Shown piece by piece: positions 58,101 to 64,000 of a stretch of 64,000 bases of DNA (position 1 is the first letter of the stretch; the number at the start of each line of letters is the position of its first letter). The DNA comes from Deltaproteobacteria bacterium. GTDB lineage: Bacteria > Myxococcota > Kuafuiibacteriia > Kuafuiibacteriales > Kuafuiibacteriaceae. The stretch is from the NCBI GenBank assembly GCA_020632995.1, contig JACKEN010000002.1:186001-250000 (forward strand). Direction: 5' to 3'. The position numbers were made by a program, and so were the translations under genes. A model generated the notes under the pieces. The model searched no databases. It saw only the letters and a program-made list of their open reading frames with translations, and was not told the DNA's origin.

Positions 58101-59540
58101 TCCGCCGGACGGTGTTGCCGGCGGGGGCGCTGCTGTGGACGCCGTAGCGCGCGAACTGGATGGTGGCGTAGTCGATGGACGACTGCGTGGTGCTGCCCAG
58201 GAGCCGCACGCCGTACCAATCCCCGCGCCCCGACGCGGTGGAGCCGAGGGTGATCGGAGCGCCCGCGGTACCGTTGGCGAGCAGGCGTCCCTCCACGCGG
58301 AGCTCGGAGAGGGTCGTCGCGTCGCCTGCGCTCATCTGATCGGAGCCGGCGGCGAAGCGGACCTCGGCCCCGGGCTCGATCGTCAGGGTCACGCCAGGCT
58401 CCACCGTGAGGTCGCCCGAGACGGTGTGGGGGACGCGGCGGCGGTGAGGACGGTGTTGGTGAACAGGTGCCCGAGCAGGCCGTTGGTGGCCACACCGTCG
58501 TAGGGCACGGCGCCGATGTCCTGCCCGTCGGTGCCGGCCGAGCGCAGGCCAGAGTTGGAGGTGGGGCGGAGGTCACCCGCCGCGCCGTCCACCACCAGCG
58601 GGTTCTCGGAGAACGAGTCGGTGCTGGCCGAGACGCCGCTGTAGTTGGTGCCGTTGTTCCAGACGAGGTTGGCGGCCACGGTGACCACCGCGCTGCTGCT
58701 GCGATACACCCCGTAGGTGCCGTTGTTGCTGACGAGCGAGTTGCGGAGAGTGAAAGACAGGCTGCTGTTCCCGGCGACGTAGCAGCCGTAGCTGCTGTTC
58801 CCGTAGATGGAGACGTGATCCAGCACCACCGTGCCGGCGCCGCTGTTGGTGGCGTAGATGCCATAGCTCGAGTTCTGGGCCAGCACGCTGTGGTCCATGC
58901 TGAGGTCGCCGCTCGCCACGTAGATCCCACGGTTGCTCCCGTTCGCCACCCGCAGGCCCGACGCGGTGAGGCTGCCTCCCTCGATCGACAGCCCGTAGTT
59001 CGTGCTCCGGAGCGCCTCGCCGCCGCTCACCGTCATGCTGCTGCCGGCGGTGGTGGTGATGGCCCGATAGCAGTCGTGGAGCGCGACCTGGCTCAGGCTC
59101 GCCCCGGTGGCGTAGTTGGTGAGGCACCGCTGCCCACGCTCCACCCTCAAGTTGGCGCCCGACACCGTGGCCCCGGCCAGCGCCACCACGCCGTAGAAGT
59201 CGCCGGTGCTGGGCGAGGCGGCGCCCGATCGCACCACCACCGGACTCCCCGTGGTGCCGTTCACGGTGAGCGTGCCCGCGACCCGCAGCTCCGTGCGCGC
59301 GGTGTCGAGGTTGGCGGCCTGGTCGTCGCCCGGGCCGAGGTGGATCACCGTCCCCGCCTCGAGGGTCAGGGTGATGCCGGCAGGGACCGTCAGGTCACCT
59401 TGCACCACGTACGGCGAGCCGGCGGCGGTCCAGGTCTGCGAGCCCACCAGGTTGCCCGAGGGCACCGAGGTCTGGGCCGCGGCGATCCCCGGTGCGAGCA
59501 GGGTGAGGAGGGCGATCGGGAGCTTGGGCGAGTTGGGCAT
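52187..59540 (-). CDS. Giant beta-helix/PKD surface protein with MYXO-CTERM-like tail, four frameshifts
   Basis: About 2,450 residues assembled from five frame segments, joined in G/C runs at 58428-58432, 57562-57566, 55842-55846 and 54087-54094. Signal MPNSPKLPIALLTLLAPGIAAA from ATG 59540 (ATG 59555 is five codons earlier). Four tandem ~310-residue modules of right-handed parallel beta-helix start at about 59455, 58465, 57555 and 56620, each with PGVTLTIEPG-like and NNGTYGVYRSSSAVV-like coils. Two PKD domains follow (TYAWDFGDGT twice). Then come seven ~100-residue repeats (IxHxPVxNGQxAG ... GVEYYLxAxD), interrupted after the third by a lamin-tail-like domain (GDLVISEIMADPSG). The C-terminus GEGGCGCST, hydrophobic helix and RRRRR is MYXO-CTERM. 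Probably exported, cell-surface attached; adhesion or carbohydrate binding is inference. Stop is 3 bp from the convergent AOS gene. Confidence 0.85.
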
Positions 59541-59628
59541 GACGGTCTCCGGCACGGCATACTACGTGCTTTGGGCGCGAACCTGCCCCGAGGTTCCCCG
59601 TCGCCCGATTTCCGGCTACACCGCCCCC

Positions 59629-60612
59629 ATGGCGGTGCAGGTCATCGAGCACACCTCCCGGGCCCTCCAGGGCAACCCCCTGGGCGATCCCCACGTCCGC
59701 AAGCTCCACCTGGTGGTGCCGGATGCGCTCCCTGACCACCCCATCCCCTGCGTGTGGTGGCTGGCCGGGTACGCCGGGGTGGGGCGGGCCATGCTGGGCG
59801 ACGACCCCTGGCAGGAGGGCCTGGAGGAGCGCGTGGCGCGGCTGATGGCGGAGGGCCGCATCGGGCCGATGATCGTCGCGCTCCCCGACGCCTTCACCCG
59901 GCTCGGCGGCTGCCAGTACCTGTCCTCGCCCGCGGTCGGGGACTACGAGCAATATCTCTTGCATGAGCTCAGGGCCGAGGTGGAGGCGCGCTTCTCGATC
60001 TCGCGCCACGCCATCGCCGGCAAGTCGTCCGGCGGGTTCGGGGCGATCGTGCACGCGATGCGGCACCCCGAGCTCTTCGACGCGGTGGTCTGCCACTCGG
60101 GCGACATGGGCTTCGAGATGTCGCTCTTCCCCGACATCCCGCAGCTGATGAACTCGGTCCGGGATCACGGCAGCGTCGAGGCCCTGGTCGCCGCGCACGG
60201 CAAGACGATCAAGAAGAAGGACGGCCGCTGGTTCGGGCCGCTCTCGATGCTCGCGCTGGCCTCGGTCTACTCCCCGGACCCCGATGCCCCGATGGGGATC
60301 GGGCTCCCCTTCGATCTCGCGCAAGGTACCCTGCGACGCGACGTGCTGGAGCGGTGGCTCGCCTTCGACCCGGTCCGGATGATCGAGGACCCTCGCCACC
60401 AGGCGGCCCTGAAGGGGATGCGGCTGGTGTTCGTGGACTGCGGGCGACGGGACGAGCACGCCCTGCACTGGGGCGCGCTGACATTCCATCGCAGGCTCGA
60501 GGCGGCCGGGATCCCGCACGTCTACCAGGAGTTCGACGACGGCCACCGCAACACCGGCTATCGCCTCGACGAGTCGCTGCCCCAGCTGTACGCCGCGCTC
60601 AGCGCTCCCTAG
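59629..60612 (+). CDS. Alpha/beta-hydrolase, esterase D/putative esterase family
   Basis: A 327-residue cytoplasmic-looking alpha/beta hydrolase (no signal peptide). ATG 59629 begins MAVQVIEHTSRALQGNPLGD; upstream open frame is antisense to the beta-helix gene. Features: CVWWLAGYAGVGRAM (oxyanion loop), nucleophile elbow AIAGKSSGGFGAIVHAM with GxSxG Ser at about residue 134, a likely acid in FVDCGRRDEHALHWG and catalytic His in EFDDGHRNTGYRL near 310. This is the 'putative esterase' (PF00756) fold that includes S-formylglutathione hydrolases, enterochelin esterases and mycolyltransferases. The substrate is unknown. Confidence 0.88.
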   Translation: MAVQVIEHTSRALQGNPLGDPHVRKLHLVVPDALPDHPIPCVWWLAGYAGVGRAMLGDDPWQEGLEERVARLMAEGRIGPMIVALPDAFTRLGGCQYLSSPAVGDYEQYLLHELRAEVEARFSISRHAIAGKSSGGFGAIVHAMRHPELFDAVVCHSGDMGFEMSLFPDIPQLMNSVRDHGSVEALVAAHGKTIKKKDGRWFGPLSMLALASVYSPDPDAPMGIGLPFDLAQGTLRRDVLERWLAFDPVRMIEDPRHQAALKGMRLVFVDCGRRDEHALHWGALTFHRRLEAAGIPHVYQEFDDGHRNTGYRLDESLPQLYAALSAP

Positions 60613-60731
60613 CGGGCCCGTTGGTATGTGGTCGGAGGTGGTAGGTAGCTGGAGCAGGGCGGGGCACTCGCCCGAGCACAGTGGGGGGCGCTGACTTCAC
60701 CTGGCGCAGGTTCGGGGTATCCTCGGCATCG

Positions 60732-62945
60732 ATGGCGGGGGATGGGCGCGGGTTGGACCCGGCGGGGTTGGCGTTGGCGGGGGTCTACGTGGTGAGGCTG
60801 GACGCCGCAGGCTGCATTGCCGAGGCCGGCCGCGACCTGGCCGCGCTCGTGGGCACGTCGCAGGAAGCCTTGCTCGGAGGTCGCCTGGAGGACCACTTCT
60901 TCTTGGATCCCCTCCACCGAGACGAGCTCCAGCTGAAGTCCGCGGGCGGCGTCCGAACCTTCGCCCGCCGGCCCGCTGCGGTGCTCGATGACGGGGGCGT
61001 GGAGGAGGTCTGGGTCGACATCTCGCTGCAGCGCGCGCGCGAGGATGCCCTGGACGCGTTCAAGGTCGGCATGGAGCATGCGCCGGATGGGGTGTTCTGG
61101 CTCGATCGGAAGGGCCGCTTCACCTACGTGAACGAGCAGGCGTGCACGTCGCTGGGCTACGCGCGCGAGGAGCTCGAGGGCCTCACCCTGGCCGACATCG
61201 ATCCCGAGTACGCCCGCAACTCGCTCGACCAGGACTGGGAGGAGTACGACCGGCTCCCGGTGGGCTCGATGAAGACGCTGCGGGTCGAGACCACTCACCA
61301 GCGCAAGGACGGCTCCATCTTCCCGGTCGAGGTGATGGTGCGGCATCGGCGCGGTGAAGCGGGTCACTTCCACGCGGCGTTCGTGCGGGACGCCTCGGCG
61401 TGGCGCCAGGCCGAGCGCCGGATGCACCTCTTGGACGCGGCGATCGAAAAGGGGCACCACGCGACCTATTGGGCCTACCCGGACGGTCGCCTCTTCCACG
61501 TCAACGAGGCCGCGTGCCGGATGCTGGGCTACACCCGGGCCGAGTACAGCGAGATGTACATCTACGACGTGGACCCGGAGTATCCGGAGGGGCGCTGGGG
61601 CGACTACTGGGAGGTCCTCCGCGAGGCCAAGACCCTCACCTTCGAGACCACCCACCGGCGCAAGGACGGCACCGAGTTCCCGGTGGAGGTGATGGCGCAC
61701 TACATCAGCTTCGAGGGCGAGGAGGTGTGCTTCGGCATCGTCCGCGATCTCTCTGATGAGCGGCGAGGGAAGGAGGCCCTGGCGCAGCTCGAGGCGCGCC
61801 TCCAGCAGGCCCAGAAGATGGAGGCCATCGGCCGGCTGGCCGGCGGCGTGGCCCATGACTTCAACAACATGCTCGGGGTCATCATCGGCTACTGCGAGAT
61901 GCTGAAGGAGGACCTGCAAGACAGGGACGACGTCATCGACTCCCTCCAGGAGATCGAGCGGGCCGCGCAGCGCTCCCGTGACACCACTCGGCAGCTCCTG
62001 GCCTTCTCACGACGGCAGGCCATCGAGCCCCGGGTGCTGGACCCGAACCGACAGATCCGTGAGGCAGAGAAGGCCATCCGCCCGCTGATCCGCGAGGACA
62101 TCCGCTTCACCCTCGGCCTCGAGCCCGATGTCTGGCGGATCCGAATGGACCCCACCCAGCTCGACCAGATCCTCGTGAACCTGGCGGTGAACGCGCGCGA
62201 CGCCATGCCCGATGGGGGCGCGCTCTGGATCGAGACGCGAAACCATGTCTTGCAGGACGACGAGGGCACCAGCAGCCGCGACCTCATGGCGGGCGACTAT
62301 GTCTGCATCTCGGTGCGCGACGAGGGCGTGGGGATGGACGAAGAGGTCCTGGCCAACGCCTTCGAGCCGTTCTTCACCACCAAGGGGAGCGGCCGCGGGA
62401 CGGGCCTGGGGCTGGCCACCGTCTACGGTGTCGTCAGGCAGAACGGGGGCCGCGTGGGGCTCACCAGCCGGGTGGGCGGTGGCACCAGGGTCGACCTGTT
62501 CCTGCCGCGCGTCCTCGCGGCCGAGGAGGCTCCGGCCAGCGCGGGGCCGGCCGTGCAGGCGCTGCCTGGCAAGGTGGTCCTGGTGGTCGAGGACGAGCCC
62601 AGCCTGCGGCGCATGACCGCCCAGATGCTGCGTGAGCTCGGGTACGTCGTGCGGAGCCCGGAGTCGGCGGGCGAGGCCCTCCTGCTCTGCCAGCAGCCCG
62701 GCGAGAAGGTGGATCTCGTGGTCAGCGATGTCATCATGCCCGACCTCCACGGGCCGAACCTCGAGCAGGCCATCCACGCGCTGCGGCCGGAGCTGCCGTT
62801 CCTCTTCATGTCGGGCTATCCGGCCGAGGACCCGCACACCACCATCCTGCCGGCCGGCGCGCAGCTGCTCCAGAAGCCCTTCTCGAAGCGCGAGTTGGCC
62901 AAAGAGGTGGCGCAGGCCCTGGTGGGCCGTCAGGGCGCGACGTAG
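60732..62945 (+). CDS. PAS-PAS-PAS histidine kinase with C-terminal receiver
   Basis: A 737-residue soluble hybrid kinase. PAS domains at about 10-110, 118-240 (GVFWLDRKGRFTYVNEQACT) and 248-360 (TYWAYPDGRLFHVNEAACRM), the last two with PAC-like ends (TTHQRKDGSIFPVEVMV, TTHRRKDGTEFPVEVMA). HisKA: GRLAGGVAHDFNNMLGVI, with phospho-His in AHDFNN; HATPase_c: NLAVNARDAMPDGGAL, DEGVGMDEEV, GSGRGTGLGLATVYG. Receiver ~615-735: VLVVEDEPSLRRM, VVSDVIMPDLHG with phospho-Asp, FMSGY, LQKPFS. The HDFNN subclass is usual for stand-alone soluble kinases. ATG 60732 is preceded by TATCCT 12 bp upstream, as for the M28 gene. The 3' end overlaps the convergent TetR gene by 16 bp. Confidence 0.93.
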   Translation: MAGDGRGLDPAGLALAGVYVVRLDAAGCIAEAGRDLAALVGTSQEALLGGRLEDHFFLDPLHRDELQLKSAGGVRTFARRPAAVLDDGGVEEVWVDISLQRAREDALDAFKVGMEHAPDGVFWLDRKGRFTYVNEQACTSLGYAREELEGLTLADIDPEYARNSLDQDWEEYDRLPVGSMKTLRVETTHQRKDGSIFPVEVMVRHRRGEAGHFHAAFVRDASAWRQAERRMHLLDAAIEKGHHATYWAYPDGRLFHVNEAACRMLGYTRAEYSEMYIYDVDPEYPEGRWGDYWEVLREAKTLTFETTHRRKDGTEFPVEVMAHYISFEGEEVCFGIVRDLSDERRGKEALAQLEARLQQAQKMEAIGRLAGGVAHDFNNMLGVIIGYCEMLKEDLQDRDDVIDSLQEIERAAQRSRDTTRQLLAFSRRQAIEPRVLDPNRQIREAEKAIRPLIREDIRFTLGLEPDVWRIRMDPTQLDQILVNLAVNARDAMPDGGALWIETRNHVLQDDEGTSSRDLMAGDYVCISVRDEGVGMDEEVLANAFEPFFTTKGSGRGTGLGLATVYGVVRQNGGRVGLTSRVGGGTRVDLFLPRVLAAEEAPASAGPAVQALPGKVVLVVEDEPSLRRMTAQMLRELGYVVRSPESAGEALLLCQQPGEKVDLVVSDVIMPDLHGPNLEQAIHALRPELPFLFMSGYPAEDPHTTILPAGAQLLQKPFSKRELAKEVAQALVGRQGAT

Positions 62946-63555
62946 CTCCCCACGTAGGCCACCAGCATCCGCTTGGCCTCCTCGACCATCGTCGTCGCCT
63001 CCTCGGGGGTGGAGCGGCTGCCGAAGAACATCACGGTGTTGATGGTGTTCACGATCATGGTGGCGATCCGGCGCGCCTGCTCTGCGTCGAGGTGCTCCAG
63101 GCGCTGCAACAGGACTTGCGCGGCGCGATCTACGAGGGTGCGGCTCAGGGCCATGTCCGCCTCCTCGAACAGCCCGTAGAGCTGGAGGTTCGCGTTGACG
63201 GCGGAGAGCCGGATGCTCCCCTTGCCCCACGCGACGAAGCCGTCCACCGACAGCTCCACCAGCTGTCGCCACTCCAGCCCCTCCGCCACCGGCCCGGTGA
63301 GCTCCTCCGCCACCGCGCGGACGTCCTCCAACGCGCGGTGGGCGAGGGCGAGGAAGAGATCCTGCTTCTTCTCGAAGAACTGGTACACCGAGCCGATGGA
63401 GGTGCCCGCCCGCGCCGCGATGGCCTCCATGCTCGTCGACTCGTAGCCCTGCTCGGTGAACAGGTGGGCGGCCGCGTCCAGGATCGCGTCCACCGGGCCC
63501 AGCCCCGGGCCTGGGCCGGCACCTTGCGGAGCCCGGGGAGGAGCGGCGCGACCAT
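62930..63555 (-). CDS. TetR-family transcriptional regulator, frameshifted near 63493
   Basis: About 208 residues. The main frame reads MDAILDAAAHLFTEQGYEST, SMEAIAARAGTSIGSVYQFF, EKKQDLFLALAHRA, a standard TetR N-terminal HTH, followed by a helical ligand-binding domain (VVNTINTVMFFGSRS near the end). Upstream, another frame supplies MVAPLLPGLRKVPAQARG, the usual TetR lead-in; one missing base at 63493-63494 joins it to VDAILD. It is divergent from the cytochrome P450 gene, with two inverted repeats in between, the classic arrangement for a repressor of its neighbour and of itself. The effector is unknown; given P450 linkage, a hydrophobic compound is plausible. Confidence 0.88.
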
Positions 63556-63607
63556 CCTCCCTCCTCCTACCCCACCCGCGCCTCCCGACGAAGGGGTCCC
63601 GACAAAT

Positions 63608-63652
63608 ATGAGGGTTGCCTCATGTCTCGGAATAATGTGAGGATGCCCTCAT
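63608..63652. promoter_or_regulatory. Two related inverted repeats, likely TetR operators
   Basis: ATGAGGGTTGCCTCAT at 63608-63623 and GTGAGGATGCCCTCAT at 63637-63652 are 16-bp imperfect palindromes sharing TGAGG and CCTCAT half-sites; their starts are 29 bp apart. They lie between the divergent TetR and P450 genes, 53 bp upstream of TetR and 46 bp upstream of the P450 ATG. AATAAT between them could be a -10 for either direction. Confidence 0.75.
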
Positions 63653-63697
63653 GTTCTCCCCGGGCCCGGCCGCACCCGGCCGGCGGAAGGAGCCACC

Positions 63698-64000
63698 ATG
63701 ACCGCCCCCCTCGTCGTCCCCTCGTCCCCCGCCATCCACGTGCCCCCGGGGCTGCCTGGCCTCGGCCAGCTCCTCGATGCCTGGCGGGACCCCCTGGGGC
63801 TGTTCCTGAGGGGCATGGCTGGCGGCCACGCGGTGGTGCGCTACCGCTTCGGCCCGTACACGTACCTCCTCCTGAACGAGCCCGGCGACGTGGAGCGGGT
63901 GCTCGAAGAACGCCCAGGCCTACGGCAAGAGCCCCTCCTACCGGGCCGCTGCGCCTCGTCATGGGGCAGGGGCTGGTGACGAGCGAGGGCGAGCTGTGGC
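63698..64000 (+). CDS. Cytochrome P450, N-terminal part, frameshifted, cut by window end
   Basis: ATG 63698 follows GGAGCC and opens MTAPLVVPSSPAIHVPPGLP, then LLDAWRDPLGLFLRGMAGGH and VVRYRFGPYTYLLLNEPGDVERVLEE, the typical N-terminus of a soluble bacterial P450 (Pro-rich lead, 'R-x-G-xxxxxLxxPxxVxxVL' core). The expected continuation NAQAYGKSPSYRAALRLVMG, GLVTSEGELW is found, but only by changing frame at about 63906-63912 and again at 63946-63949, so two indels are likely. The heme-binding region lies outside the window. Oxidation substrate unknown; control by the divergent TetR protein is likely. Confidence 0.82.

Overview
This window looks like a chromosomal segment of a high-GC Myxococcota-type (deltaproteobacterial) bacterium. 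The evidence is the strong GC bias at third codon positions, many short lipoproteins with 'DGG/DSG' linkers, a giant surface protein ending in a MYXO-CTERM-like tail (Gly-Cys-Gly-Cys, hydrophobic helix, poly-Arg), a CarH/LitR-type B12 regulator, PilZ and Ser/Thr-kinase signalling, and PEGA-repeat and DUF3160 proteins. No tRNA, rRNA, CRISPR array or transposase was seen.

Layout. 1-1488 (-): partial nucleotidyltransferase-like gene and pgeF. 1634-12214: envelope and secreted proteins (DUF3160 lipoprotein, two paralogous Cys-rich lipoproteins flanking a third, a PD40 protein with a CxxCH site, a tail-anchored Pro-rich protein), plus a GFA-family enzyme. 15461-11268 (-): housekeeping run coaD, selA, HNH nuclease, RodZ-like HTH, a small protein and an RluD-type pseudouridine synthase. 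15565-17102 (+): prfB with its programmed +1 frameshift, then yjbQ. 17166-20844 (+): DUF2325-like gene, MerR HTH, B12-binding photoreceptor-type domain, and an RpoH-type sigma gene whose upstream region carries 11-bp phased repeats. 20888-25783 (+): lipoprotein, GH92 glycosidase, beta-propeller lipoprotein. 25784-27850: degenerate and repeat-rich DNA. 27853-34358: PEGA/beta-barrel protein, coiled-coil lipoprotein, M28 peptidase and small lipoproteins. 34424-39407 (-): F1Fo ATP synthase genes atpF', atpF, atpH and, after an oppositely oriented ECF sigma/anti-sigma/YbjQ module, atpA.

39458-52183 (+) is the most interesting stretch. It holds an ECF sigma factor, a hybrid histidine kinase, an RsbW-like ATPase, a STAS protein with a zinc ribbon, a ~1,680-residue kinase/AAA/TPR/GAF/SpoIIE-phosphatase protein, a fatty acyl-AMP ligase fused to an acyl carrier protein, and a PilZ domain fused to an alpha-oxoamine synthase. 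I infer a signal-controlled, possibly c-di-GMP-gated pathway that loads a fatty acid on the ACP and condenses it with an amino acid. 59540-52187 (-) encodes a ~2,450-residue beta-helix/PKD surface protein. 59629-64000 holds an esterase, a PAS histidine kinase with receiver, and a TetR regulator divergent from a cytochrome P450 gene cut by the window edge.

Caution: about sixteen otherwise well-conserved genes are split by one- or two-base frameshifts, most of them in C/G homopolymers. This looks like uncorrected assembly indels rather than biology. I list each such gene as one CDS and give the break. The prfB frameshift is different: it is a genuine recoding site.
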